This document shows, in pieces, positions 26,453-35,548 of a DNA stretch of 64,000 nt. Both the position numbers and the translations under genes were made by a program. Each line of letters starts with the position of its first letter. Position 1 is the first letter of the stretch. This stretch comes from Deltaproteobacteria bacterium. Lineage in GTDB: Bacteria; Myxococcota_A; UBA796; SXON01. Location of the stretch: the NCBI GenBank assembly GCA_947445035.1, contig CANFCK010000003.1:248001-312000 (forward strand), given 5' to 3'. The notes beneath the pieces are model-generated. The model was not told where the DNA came from. It made no database searches and saw nothing but the letters and a program-made list of their open reading frames with translations.

Positions 26453-27387
26453 GCGACCCCCGGCTCGGAGGAAGTGACGGAAAGGAAGAGTTCTTCCAGC
26501 GTGCCTGCGCGAGGGACCAACGCCGGGACCTCGATACCGGCTTCAACCAGCGCGCGGTTGACGGCGGCGGGGCCGATTCCGCGGAGGCGCACCAGCACCC
26601 TGTCCTCGGCCGCATCCCCCACGACCTCGATCCCACCGAGCCGATCGAAGAGCGCGAGCGCCGCGGGCTTGTCGCTGACCCCCACCTCGACATCCTGCGC
26701 GCCGCCCAGCCGCCGTAAAAGCTCCTCCATCGTACCTTCGGCCTTGAGCTCGCCCCGATCCAGGATCCCGACGCGATTGCACATCGCCTCGACCTCGCTG
26801 AGCAGATGGCTGCTGACGAAAACGGTGAGACCGTCGCGCTTGACCAGCGCGGTGAGCAGCTCCCTCACCTCACGCATGCCGCGGGGGTCAAGGCCGTTGG
26901 TGGGCTCGTCCAGCACCAAGAGCTTCGGCTTGCCAAGCAGCGCGCGGGCAATGCCGAGGCGCTGGCGCATGCCCAACGAGAAGCCCGCTACACGCTCCCT
27001 CGCGCGCTCGCGGAGACCGACCCGCTCCAAGACCTCGTCGATATCGGCCTCCGTGCCCCGGCCGGCGTAGGCCGCCGCAATGCGCAGGTTCCGCCTAGCG
27101 GAGAGCCATTCGTAAAATGTGGGCGTCTCCACCAGAGCGCCAACTTCGCGACGCCGACGCACCGCATCCCGCTCGCCGAAGATCTCAACCGTGCCTTCAC
27201 TGCGACCGATCAGCGAGAGGATCGCCCGAATCGCCGTGGTCTTTCCCGCGCCGTTGGGGCCGAGGAACCCGTAGAGGTCCCCGGGGTTTACCTGGAGGTC
27301 CAACGCCCGGATGGCGGCCCGCTTTCCGTAAAAACGGGAGAGGCCGCGCACGGCCAACGCAGGAACGTCACTTGTCACCAGCCTCAT
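26449..27387 (-). CDS. ABC transporter ATP-binding protein
   Basis: 312 residues from the ATG at 27387; the frame runs on upstream but as a shadow of the divergent lipoprotein gene. A GTG at 27378 with a better-spaced ribosome site is an alternative start. Walker A is GPNGAGKTTAIR, the signature FSLGMRQRLGIARALL, Walker B LLVLDEPTNGLDP, and the switch His lies in VFVSSHLLSE. The C-terminal 90 residues are the accessory domain seen in CcmA/NatA-type exporter ATPases. With the permease it makes a complete two-gene ABC-2 exporter; the sensor/receiver gene follows. Confidence 0.92.
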   Translation of the reverse strand: MRLVTSDVPALAVRGLSRFYGKRAAIRALDLQVNPGDLYGFLGPNGAGKTTAIRAILSLIGRSEGTVEIFGERDAVRRRREVGALVETPTFYEWLSARRNLRIAAAYAGRGTEADIDEVLERVGLRERARERVAGFSLGMRQRLGIARALLGKPKLLVLDEPTNGLDPRGMREVRELLTALVKRDGLTVFVSSHLLSEVEAMCNRVGILDRGELKAEGTMEELLRRLGGAQDVEVGVSDKPAALALFDRLGGIEVVGDAAEDRVLVRLRGIGPAAVNRALVEAGIEVPALVPRAGTLEELFLSVTSSEPGVA

Positions 27388-27424
27388 CCTCGTGTAGAGC
27401 GCGGCTGCTAACCCGGACCTCACC

Positions 27425-28687
27425 ATGATCTTGCCCCTGATCCTGATTGCCTGCCTCGACCCCGTCCAGAAGGACACCGACACGGCCGGCGGCGACTCCG
27501 ACGACACCGGCGCTGGCGGAGGCAACAGCATCTTCGACGTGCGCAACGGGGTGGTCGGCGACGGGGACGCGGTGACGATCACCGGGGTGCTTGTCTCCTC
27601 CCCAGTCACGCGGGCCGACGCCGACTCCGGACGTTCGGACGGCTTCTTCATCCAGGATCCCGCCGGCGGAGAAAAAAGCGGGCTCTACGTGTGGAGCCAG
27701 GGGCAGTTCGGCGACGAATTGACCGTGGTCGTTGGCGATGAGGTGAGCATCAGCGGCCAGATCAGCGAGTTCTACGACTGGACCGAGCTGGTCGTCGGCG
27801 ACGCCAGCAGCATCACCCGCACCGGCTCCGGCACCCTCCCGGCCCCGGCCGCGCTCGGCGACGGTGCAGGTGTCGACTGGGACGCCTACGAGAGCGTTCC
27901 GGTCACGCTCACGGAGCAGACCGTCGAGTCGATCAACGCATTTTCCACCGGTACGCTGACTGCGGGAGTCGGCCTCGACGATGGATTTGTGTTCAACGAC
28001 TACGCCTGCCGCGGGCACTTCGCTTCGGTGACTGGCATCGTATTTTACCAATACGAAGCCTACTCCCTCAACAACCGCTCCGCCGCCGACCTGGGCGCCT
28101 ACTCCGGTGGCGAGGTCATCGACACCACCATTCACGCGATCCGCATGGGCGAGGTCTGCGGCCCGGTTCGGGTGCAGAGCGTCGTCTCCACCGCGGCGAG
28201 CTACGGCGAATCCAAGGAAGAAACCTCGATCTTCGTCCAAGACGTCGGCGGCGGCGAATACAGCAGCCTCCTCGCGTTCTCGCCCGGCGAGCACGTCGCC
28301 TACGCAGCCGGAACCACCTTCGACATCACCGGCGACGTCTCCAACTACTACGGTCTCATCGAGCTCTTCGTCGGCGACATCGCCAACCTCGTGTCCACCG
28401 GCACTGCCGAGCCCACGGCCGACGTCCTGGTCGAGGCGCCTTCGGATTGGCTGCCCTGGCAGTCGGCGCTGGTGACGATCACCAACGTCACCGCCACCAG
28501 CGCGCAAGACGAGTTCGGGGTGATCAACACCGACAAGGGCGTGTACCTCGATGATCTCCTCAGCTTCTTCGAGGCAACGAATGGGCAAACTTGGACGTCC
28601 GTCACGGGCCCGGTGTTCTACACCAGCTACGAGGACGAGGTGAAGTTCCTCATCGAGCCTCGGTCGGCTGCCGACCTCGTGGAGTGA
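27425..28687 (+). CDS. Lipoprotein with repeated OB-fold/DUF5689-like domains
   Basis: 420 residues. The signal MILPLILIAC ends in a lipobox (LIAC) followed by an Asp/Thr/Gly linker. The mature protein is built from about three similar modules. Each contains a 'G..V.ITGVV' strand and a later 'G.....D' segment, for example GDAVTITGVLVSSPVTRADA, then GFFIQDPAGGEKSGLYVWS, then SIFVQDVGGGEYSSLLAFSP. This resembles the OB-fold (DUF5689/ExeM N-terminal) domains of extracellular nuclease-associated proteins. No nuclease domain is present. It precedes the phosphoesterase by three bases, so the two are probably cotranscribed. Confidence 0.72.
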   Translation: MILPLILIACLDPVQKDTDTAGGDSDDTGAGGGNSIFDVRNGVVGDGDAVTITGVLVSSPVTRADADSGRSDGFFIQDPAGGEKSGLYVWSQGQFGDELTVVVGDEVSISGQISEFYDWTELVVGDASSITRTGSGTLPAPAALGDGAGVDWDAYESVPVTLTEQTVESINAFSTGTLTAGVGLDDGFVFNDYACRGHFASVTGIVFYQYEAYSLNNRSAADLGAYSGGEVIDTTIHAIRMGEVCGPVRVQSVVSTAASYGESKEETSIFVQDVGGGEYSSLLAFSPGEHVAYAAGTTFDITGDVSNYYGLIELFVGDIANLVSTGTAEPTADVLVEAPSDWLPWQSALVTITNVTATSAQDEFGVINTDKGVYLDDLLSFFEATNGQTWTSVTGPVFYTSYEDEVKFLIEPRSAADLVE

Positions 28688-28690
28688 AGC

Positions 28691-30076
28691 ATGCGTGTTT
28701 CCCGGCGTGAGATTCTGGCCGGCGCAGGGGTCGCCATCGGCGGCCAGGCCTGCTCCACCTCGACTGAGGACTCCGCCGACGACACGCCGGCCACCATCGA
28801 CCACATCATCGTTGTCATGATGGAGAACCGCTCCTTCGACCACTTTTTGGGCGCGATGACGCTCCAGGAAGGCCGTGCGGACCTCAATGGCCTCACTGCG
28901 GACATGCAGAACAGCGATGCCGAGGGGGTCGCCGTCCCCGCCTACCCCAACGAGATCGGCTGCATCGCCGACCCCGGCCACGGGTGGGACGCCTCCCGCG
29001 GGCAGCACAACGGCGGCGCCAACGACGGCTTCGTGCGCGATTACGGCGGCCCCGGCGTGATGCAGTACATGCAGCGCTCCGACTTGCCGATCACGTGGGC
29101 GCTCGCCGACGAATACGCGGTGTGTGACGCCTATTTCTGCTCGGTGATGGGTCCGACGTGGCCCAACCGCTTCTACGGCCACGCCGGGACCTCCAACGGC
29201 ATGCGCAGCAACGACTGGCCCGCGGACGGCTGCTACGACATGCCGACCGTGTGGTCCAAGCTCATCGAAGCCGGCGTCGACGGCCGCTATTACTACACGG
29301 ACCTCCCCTTCCAGGCGCTCTTCTGCGGCGCCTACGACGTCGCCCGCCGCCACTTGCTTGAGGACTTCGTCTCCGACGCCGAGCTCGGCTCGCTCGCCTC
29401 GGTCACCTGGATCGACCCCGGCTTCGCCTTCAACGACGACCACCCGCCCCATCACGTTGGGCTGGGTCAGGAGTTCCTGGCCCTGGTCTACAAGGCGCTG
29501 TCGCGCTCACCGCAGTGGGACCGCTGCCTGCTGCTCATCACCTACGACGAGCACGGCGGCTTCTTCGACCACGTGCCGCCGCCGTTGGTGGAAGACGACC
29601 ACGCCGCCGAAGGCTTCGACCAGCTCGGCTTCCGCGTGCCCGTCGTCGCGATCGGACCGTACGTCAAACAGGGTGCAGTCTCAACCACCTTCGACCACAC
29701 CAGCTGGCTGAAGCTGGTGTGCGACCGCTTCGGGATCGAGCCCTGGACCAAGCGGATCGCCACCGCCAACTCCTTGGCCGCGGTGCTCGACACCGACCGC
29801 ATGGCGCGGCGCGAGCCGATGCCGCCGATCGAGCTGCCGGCCTTCGACATCGACGACGACAACCTGCCAGATGAGTGCGATGGGCAGGGCGTCATGGGGC
29901 CGCCTCCTCCCAAGAAGGCGAAGCGGGCTCCAGCGCCGCCGGTGTTGCCAGAGGTGTGGCACGACCTGATGAAGCACGTCTACCGCGAGGAGGATCGGAC
30001 CCAGGAGTGGGAGCGCCTGGCCTTGTGGATCCGCGCTTATGTGCGCGACGAGGCGCCGCCGCGGTTTCGGCGGTAG
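28691..30076 (+). CDS. Tat-exported phosphoesterase (phospholipase C / acid phosphatase family)
   Basis: 461 residues, start behind GGAGTG that overlaps the previous stop. The N-terminus MRVSRREILAGAGVAIGG has the twin-arginine signal, with a Cys shortly after that could be lipidated. VVMMENRSFDHFLGAM is the metal-binding, nucleophile-containing start of the PF04185 phosphoesterase family, and LITYDEHGGFFDHVPPP is its second metal-binding block. The family hydrolyses phospholipids or phosphate monoesters outside the cytoplasm. A Pro/Lys-rich insert (MGPPPPKKAKRAPAPP) precedes a C-terminal helical tail. Confidence 0.92.
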   Translation: MRVSRREILAGAGVAIGGQACSTSTEDSADDTPATIDHIIVVMMENRSFDHFLGAMTLQEGRADLNGLTADMQNSDAEGVAVPAYPNEIGCIADPGHGWDASRGQHNGGANDGFVRDYGGPGVMQYMQRSDLPITWALADEYAVCDAYFCSVMGPTWPNRFYGHAGTSNGMRSNDWPADGCYDMPTVWSKLIEAGVDGRYYYTDLPFQALFCGAYDVARRHLLEDFVSDAELGSLASVTWIDPGFAFNDDHPPHHVGLGQEFLALVYKALSRSPQWDRCLLLITYDEHGGFFDHVPPPLVEDDHAAEGFDQLGFRVPVVAIGPYVKQGAVSTTFDHTSWLKLVCDRFGIEPWTKRIATANSLAAVLDTDRMARREPMPPIELPAFDIDDDNLPDECDGQGVMGPPPPKKAKRAPAPPVLPEVWHDLMKHVYREEDRTQEWERLALWIRAYVRDEAPPRFRR

Positions 30077-30108
30077 GGGATGAGGGCGGCCGGGTCGTTC
30101 CGCCGCGA

Positions 30109-30939
30109 CTACAACTCTTCACACCCAAAGTCATCGTAATACGTCACGTCGTCCCCCCAAACCCAGCAGGCGGCGCCGCTTTGCTCGGTGAGGACGTAGG
30201 TGAGGTTGCCTTCGAGCCTCTGGCTGAACAACGTTGCCGACCCAGCAACCACGTCGTCGACCGCAGAAACAGAACGGAGGCTCCCGCCCGTATTGCTCAG
30301 GTCGTGACACACGTCAAAACCGTAGTCGTTGTAGCCCCACGGCTCCTCGCCTCTGACGCAGCTTTCGCCGAACCAGCCGGCGTCGCCCGCGCCGGTTTCG
30401 GCCATCCCGACGGAATAAGAGGCCGTCCCCCCATCGATCGCCACGCTGACCCCCGCATCGTCCCAGGTGACGGCCACAGTGAACTCGACCGGCGCCTCGA
30501 GTCCCTCATCGGTTTCTTCGTCGCAGTCGTCGTCGGTACCGTTCCAGGTCTCCTCCGCCCCCGGAAACACGTCGCCGTCGGTGTCATCACAGTCTGCGCC
30601 ATTGTCGACGTAGCCCTCGGGGGCCTCGCAAGCGGTCTGGACGGCGGCGGCGTCGCCGAAGCCGTCTTCATCGACGTCCCGGTAGTAGGTGCCCCCGAGG
30701 TCTTCGTCGACGTCGCCATCGCAATCGTCGTCGATGTCGTTGCAGAGCTCGACGGCGCGGGGGTTGACGGCGGCGTTGTCGTCGTCACAGTCGTCTACAT
30801 GACAGGCGCCGTCCGCGTCGGCGTCGGCCGCGCAGTCGGTGCCCTCGCCAGCATCGGCGGCGGTGTCGGTCGCCAGCGGCTTGTCGTCGTCGTTGCCCGG
30901 GGGCTGGTCAAAGCAGGCCAGCATCGTGAGGAGGATCAT
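30109..30939 (-). CDS. Lipoprotein with two MopE-type metal-binding repeats
   Basis: The ATG at 30939 overlaps the amidase stop as ATGA and gives 276 residues. The signal MILLTMLAC is followed by an Asp-rich linker. Two repeats follow: DCDDDNAAVNPRAVELCND with DDDCDGDVDE, and DCDDTDGDVFPGAEETWNG with DDDCDEETDE. Each is followed by the 'Y.D.DEDGFGD' spacer seen after such repeats. This is the Cu-binding/MopE-like putative metal-binding motif. The C-terminal 130 residues are a separate Cys-containing beta domain of unknown type. Confidence 0.82.
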   Translation of the reverse strand: MILLTMLACFDQPPGNDDDKPLATDTAADAGEGTDCAADADADGACHVDDCDDDNAAVNPRAVELCNDIDDDCDGDVDEDLGGTYYRDVDEDGFGDAAAVQTACEAPEGYVDNGADCDDTDGDVFPGAEETWNGTDDDCDEETDEGLEAPVEFTVAVTWDDAGVSVAIDGGTASYSVGMAETGAGDAGWFGESCVRGEEPWGYNDYGFDVCHDLSNTGGSLRSVSAVDDVVAGSATLFSQRLEGNLTYVLTEQSGAACWVWGDDVTYYDDFGCEEL

Positions 30940-33335
30940 GCGCGACCGGTATCCCGCCGCCGCCACGCCACCAGCGCCGCGAGCCAGACTGCCGCCGCGC
31001 CGGCCGGGAATCCACCTCCATCGCAACCACAGCCATCGGCCAGCGGCACCGGCCGCCCCGGACGCGGGGTCTTCGCCCTGGTTTCGCCCTCGCCGGTATC
31101 TGCGGGAACCCAGTCCGGCAGCAGGACCGGCAACAACCGAGCGGCAAGCTCCGCACGGGTGTCGGCGTCATTCATCGCGTCGAACGGGAAGCCGAAAACC
31201 GCGACCTTTCCGGTCAGGGCGCCGGCCGGCTGCCCATCCGGGTAGCGAGCCAGCACCTCACCGACAGGGTCCAACTCGTCGGCCCACTCCACCGGGTAGG
31301 GCCGGCCGAACGCCATCGTCAGCCCAGCGAGGAGGCCCTCCCCCACGGCCTCATCGCAGGCACAATCATCGGCGGCGTACGCGGCGCCCAGCACGTCAAG
31401 CGCGAACGCCTGGTCGTCGGCGCTGCCCCGCGCGCCGAGGTCCCAGAATATCTCAGCGCCTGAGGCCCACAGCGCGCCCCCGTCAGCGACAAACGCCCGC
31501 AACGTCGCCTGCTGGTCGCTGTCGAAGCTCGCGTCGACGGTGCTTTCTTCGGCCGTGGCCCACACCACGAGGTCGTACGCGGCGAGATCCCCCATCGCGT
31601 CGTCCTCGGCGCTGTCGAAGGGCCAACCGGCCGCGGCGATGGCGGTCGCGTGCGGAACGAGGATGTCACCGGCGTTAATTTTGCCAAGGTTCATCCTAGC
31701 CACTTCACCGAGAGAGCCGCCGAGGCCCTCAACCTCGAGCTGTCCGGAGTCGATGCGATCGAAGGCGTTGACGAGCAGGATCGGCGCGGTGGTCCCTCGT
31801 CGCGCGGCCACGACCGTGGAAGGGAACGACACCCCGCCCGAATTCACCGCCACCACCCTGGCGAACACCAACTCGCCAACCGCCGCGTCGAGGCTCGCCC
31901 GGGGCTCTGCCACGACGGTTCCAGCGCCCCAGGCGCGACCGTCGATAGACGTCTGGACCACGTACGTTTCGGCGGCGTCCCCCCACAGATCACCGACCCA
32001 ACCCGCCTCCCAGCTCAGACGCAGGCCGTCAGCGGTGTTGCGGAGGGCGAGGGACTGGGGCGGCTCGGGGAGGAAGGGCACGCCATCGCCGTCGACATAG
32101 CGGGCGATCCCTCGGTAGATCGCGCGGGCGGCGTCAATCCGGAAGAGCGGTTCCTTGAGGATATCGATGTCGGCTTCGGTGTCGTGGAACGCGATCTCGA
32201 TGAGCACCGCCGGCATCTCGTCGTTGTGGCTCGGATTGACCTCGGAGAAGCAGTCGGACAGCACCCCCCGGTCCTGCCAGTCGGGGTCCCAGGCCTCGCC
32301 GACGGCCATCAGCTCTTCCTGGATGAGCGCGGCCAACTCTTCGCTGCCCGCAATCGGCGAGCCAGAGGCGCACGCACTGTCATAAACATAGACGCTGGTC
32401 CCCCGTGCATCGCAACCGTCGCAGGCGTTGCTATGCCACGAGACATAGACCGCTTCAGGCTCGCGGGGGTGTTCCCATGACGCCCAAAGCGGGCGCGCGG
32501 TGGGATCGCTGCCGTTGCCATCGTTGTAGGGGTCGTAGATCGCCTCCGGCGCGCCGTTATATTGGGTGGCGAGAACCGCCGATTCTTCCCAACGCGGGCG
32601 CCCGGTCGTTTCGCCGTGACGCTCGATCACGCCGCTACCCCCACCGAGCCGGACCGCATCGGCATTGACGGTGCCGGACGTCGCGGAGACGCCTACCGTG
32701 ACCGCATCGCCGGGCTCCAGCCACAGGGTGTCGAGGTAGCGCCAGGTGCTCCCGTGCGTGGTCTGATCGACCGTGTGCACGTAGCTGACCCCGCGTGAGG
32801 TGACGGTGTAGGCTGCCTCGGTGCTGTGCGCGGGATCGGCAACGTACGCGACATAGAGCGCGGTCCAACCCAAGGCGGGAGCCGCAAGACCGAATGTGGC
32901 ACTACTGCCGACGGGAATGTCGCGCGTCGAGCCCCCCTCGAAGGGATTTTCACCGTACGCCCACGTGCCGTCATCGACAAAGCCGGCGGCCCCGGCGAGG
33001 ATGCCCGCGCCTTGCTCCTCGTAGCCATTCCCGTCGTTGTCGGCGATGGCCCAGGCATCGTGAAGATCGCGCTCTTTCACCATCCACACGTCGGCGCCCG
33101 CGTTGTGGAGGAACGGGGCCAGCGCCTGATTGGCACCTTCCGGGTTGTGGAAGTCCTCGACGGTCTCAAACCAGGTGCCGCGCTGGGTTGAAAACCCGTC
33201 GAGCGAGTCGTACCACAGCCATCCGTGGCACTGACTGAGGTAGACCTCGGTGCCGGAGAGCGCCCCGGCGCTTTGCCCAGGAAGGTCGATCGGGAAGGGC
33301 GGCGCGGCGACGGCGATTGCGAAGACAGCGAGCAT
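30936..33335 (-). CDS. Secreted N-acetylmuramoyl-L-alanine amidase with golvesin-like insert and MYXO-CTERM-like tail
   Basis: 799 residues with a signal peptide (MLAVFAIAVAAPPFP). Amidase_3 residues: His in SQCHGWLWYDS, Glu in FHNPEGANQAL, His in VSWHSNACDG and the catalytic Glu in PAVLIEIAFHDTEAD. Between them (about 105-220) is a beta insert (TWRYLDTLWLEPGDAVTVGV) like the golvesin C-terminal domain. A fibronectin-III-like module and a ThuA-like/GATase-like domain (YDLVVWATAEESTVD) follow. The last 35 residues, DGCGCDGGG, a hydrophobic helix, then RRRDTGR, form a MYXO-CTERM-type sorting tail. It should cleave peptidoglycan at the cell surface. The MopE lipoprotein gene is coupled downstream. 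Confidence 0.87.
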   Translation of the reverse strand: MLAVFAIAVAAPPFPIDLPGQSAGALSGTEVYLSQCHGWLWYDSLDGFSTQRGTWFETVEDFHNPEGANQALAPFLHNAGADVWMVKERDLHDAWAIADNDGNGYEEQGAGILAGAAGFVDDGTWAYGENPFEGGSTRDIPVGSSATFGLAAPALGWTALYVAYVADPAHSTEAAYTVTSRGVSYVHTVDQTTHGSTWRYLDTLWLEPGDAVTVGVSATSGTVNADAVRLGGGSGVIERHGETTGRPRWEESAVLATQYNGAPEAIYDPYNDGNGSDPTARPLWASWEHPREPEAVYVSWHSNACDGCDARGTSVYVYDSACASGSPIAGSEELAALIQEELMAVGEAWDPDWQDRGVLSDCFSEVNPSHNDEMPAVLIEIAFHDTEADIDILKEPLFRIDAARAIYRGIARYVDGDGVPFLPEPPQSLALRNTADGLRLSWEAGWVGDLWGDAAETYVVQTSIDGRAWGAGTVVAEPRASLDAAVGELVFARVVAVNSGGVSFPSTVVAARRGTTAPILLVNAFDRIDSGQLEVEGLGGSLGEVARMNLGKINAGDILVPHATAIAAAGWPFDSAEDDAMGDLAAYDLVVWATAEESTVDASFDSDQQATLRAFVADGGALWASGAEIFWDLGARGSADDQAFALDVLGAAYAADDCACDEAVGEGLLAGLTMAFGRPYPVEWADELDPVGEVLARYPDGQPAGALTGKVAVFGFPFDAMNDADTRAELAARLLPVLLPDWVPADTGEGETRAKTPRPGRPVPLADGCGCDGGGFPAGAAAVWLAALVAWRRRDTGRA

Positions 33336-33457
33336 CGAACTTGCCTATCCCACCGCGCCTGCTCCGTGCCTCAGATGGCCGCCCGATCTGACCTCGCCCG
33401 TGGTGGGCACGAGGCCGCCGGGCACCCCTCGGCGCCGCCCGGTTACGTTGCTTCCCG

Positions 33458-35548
33458 ATGAGCGATGTCTTCGACGAACTGGCCCGCCGTCTCCGCAGAA
33501 CCGACCTGCTGCTGCTTCGCGCCGTGCGTCGGCAGCGGTCGCGACCTGCGATGCGCGCAAAGGGCCAATTCTGGGGTTCGGTGATCACCGACGACGAGGT
33601 CGACTCGCTCCTGCGCGCCCACGGGGAAATCGACTATCCGGGCGGTCCTGACGGCCTGGAAGAGGCGGTGCTTGCCTCCTCGGCGCTACGCGACGGGCCG
33701 GGTGGGCGCTTCGACCAATTCCGGACCGCCTTCCAACTTGACGGGGACGACGCGGACCTCGTGCTCCTGGCCCTGGCTCCAGAGATTTCGGCTGGCTACG
33801 GCAAGATTTTCGCGTATCTCAACGACAACCTGAATCAAGCGTACCTCACGGTTGACATGGCCACGCGGGTCTTGCGGCCGGGTCGTCGCGAACGGTTGGC
33901 GCTGCAGGCGCGCTTGCTCCCGGGCGGTGCGCTGATCCGCAATCGCCTGCTTTTACTCAATCCGCCTGACGGTTTTGAAACCCACACCTCGCGCCGGTTG
34001 CACCCGGCCCCGCGCCTGGTGCGGTGGTTCCTCGAAGCCGGCGACCTGCCTGCCAGCGTGGGATTCACGCCCATCGACACCTCGATGGAACCCTTCATCC
34101 CCGCGGCCACGCGCCAGCGCATCGAAGAGCTGGGAGGGACGCTGTCGGGACCGGTCACCGTCGCCATCGTCGGCAGCACGGTGGGCCTCCGCGAGGGCGT
34201 GGCCCAGTCCCTTGCGCGCTTCGTCGGGCGGCCATTGGTCCGCATCGACCTGGAGCGAGCCAAACAGTACCTGGACGAGCCGTGGGAGCTCATCCGGGAG
34301 CTGCGGCTGAGCGGCGCGTTGCCGTGTGTCATCAACGTGGCGCCGGCCCAGGAGGACCCTGCGCTGCGCAACCAGCTCTTGGCCCTCGGCGGCGCGTTGT
34401 CGGTCCTGCCCTACCCGGTGCTGGTGTCCGGCACCGATCGCCGCTCCATCGCCGGCCTTTTGGGGAGCGACCGTCCCAGCGTCACCGTGCACGTGGGCCG
34501 CACCTCGCAGGGGGAACGCATCGAAGCGTGGCGCACCCAGTTGGAGCGCAAGGGCTGGTCTAGCACCATCTCCGAAGACCTGGCCGAACGCTTCTACAGC
34601 GTCGGTGGCACCACGATTCCCAGGGTGATCGAGCGCGCCGAGGCGGAGTCTGGCGGGAAGGAGCCGGCGGTCGAGCTCATCTGGTCGGCCGCGCGGGAAA
34701 TGAGCCGGCCCGAGTTCCGGGGGCTGGCCCAGCACGTCATCCCCAAGTTCCGGATGGACGACCTGATCATCACCGAAAAGGTGAAGAGCCAGTTGATCCA
34801 CCTCACGCACTATTTGTCAGAACAGGAGACGGTCTACCACCGCTGGGGTGGCAACAAAGTACGGGCACGTGGGTATGGCATCAAGGCGCTTTTCTCCGGG
34901 GGCCCGGGCACCGGGAAGACCATGGCGGCCGAGGTGATCGCGGGTTCACTCGGCCTCGATCTGTTCCGTGTTGACTTGTCTAGCGTCATCAGCCGTTGGG
35001 TTGGCGAGACCGAAAAGAACCTCGCCCAGATCTTCGATGCGGCGGAAGGCGGGACGGCGGTCATTCTGTTCGACGAAGCCGACGCGCTTTTCGGCTCACG
35101 CGGCGAGGTCAAGCAGGCCCAGGACAGATTCGCCAATCAAGAAGTCAGCTTCTTGCTGCAACGCCTCGAAGTGTTCGAGGGCTGCGCCATCCTGACCACC
35201 AACCTTCAAGAAAACATCGACGAGGCGTTCTTGCGTCGGTTCGGCGCCGTGGTCGAGTTCCCGATGCCTACCGCTGAGATGCGGCTGAAGTTGTGGGAGC
35301 ACGCCATCCCGCCCAACGCCCCTCGGGGCGACGATCTGGAGCTGGAGTATCTGGCCAACCAGTTCGCCCTCGCCGGCGGTGCCATCGTGAACAGCGCGAT
35401 CAATGCTTGTATTCTCGCCAGCGCCCGGCGCGAGTCGGTGTGTATGCGTCACGCGGTGGAAGCGGTCGCCCGTGAGATGATCAAGATGGGCAAGCAGGTC
35501 AGTCGGGTGCATTTCGCGGACTATTATGAGTTCGTGAAGGATCTTTGA
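33458..35548 (+). CDS. AAA+ ATPase of the type found with contractile injection systems
   Basis: 696 residues. The N-terminal 200 residues are a helical domain (DADLVLLALAPEISAGYGKI, then FAYLNDNLNQAYLTVDMATR). Next is a degenerate ATPase-like domain (VTVAIVGSTVGLREGVAQSL) and then a full AAA+ domain. Its features are GGPGTGKTMAAEVIAG (Walker A), VILFDEADALFGS (Walker B) and LTTNLQENIDEAFLRRF (sensor/arginine finger). This layout matches the Afp15-type ATPase that is conserved in extracellular contractile injection system loci, where it is needed for assembly. No sheath, tube or baseplate genes are in this window, so it may be an orphan. A lipoprotein gene starts directly after its stop. Confidence 0.85.
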   Translation: MSDVFDELARRLRRTDLLLLRAVRRQRSRPAMRAKGQFWGSVITDDEVDSLLRAHGEIDYPGGPDGLEEAVLASSALRDGPGGRFDQFRTAFQLDGDDADLVLLALAPEISAGYGKIFAYLNDNLNQAYLTVDMATRVLRPGRRERLALQARLLPGGALIRNRLLLLNPPDGFETHTSRRLHPAPRLVRWFLEAGDLPASVGFTPIDTSMEPFIPAATRQRIEELGGTLSGPVTVAIVGSTVGLREGVAQSLARFVGRPLVRIDLERAKQYLDEPWELIRELRLSGALPCVINVAPAQEDPALRNQLLALGGALSVLPYPVLVSGTDRRSIAGLLGSDRPSVTVHVGRTSQGERIEAWRTQLERKGWSSTISEDLAERFYSVGGTTIPRVIERAEAESGGKEPAVELIWSAAREMSRPEFRGLAQHVIPKFRMDDLIITEKVKSQLIHLTHYLSEQETVYHRWGGNKVRARGYGIKALFSGGPGTGKTMAAEVIAGSLGLDLFRVDLSSVISRWVGETEKNLAQIFDAAEGGTAVILFDEADALFGSRGEVKQAQDRFANQEVSFLLQRLEVFEGCAILTTNLQENIDEAFLRRFGAVVEFPMPTAEMRLKLWEHAIPPNAPRGDDLELEYLANQFALAGGAIVNSAINACILASARRESVCMRHAVEAVAREMIKMGKQVSRVHFADYYEFVKDL

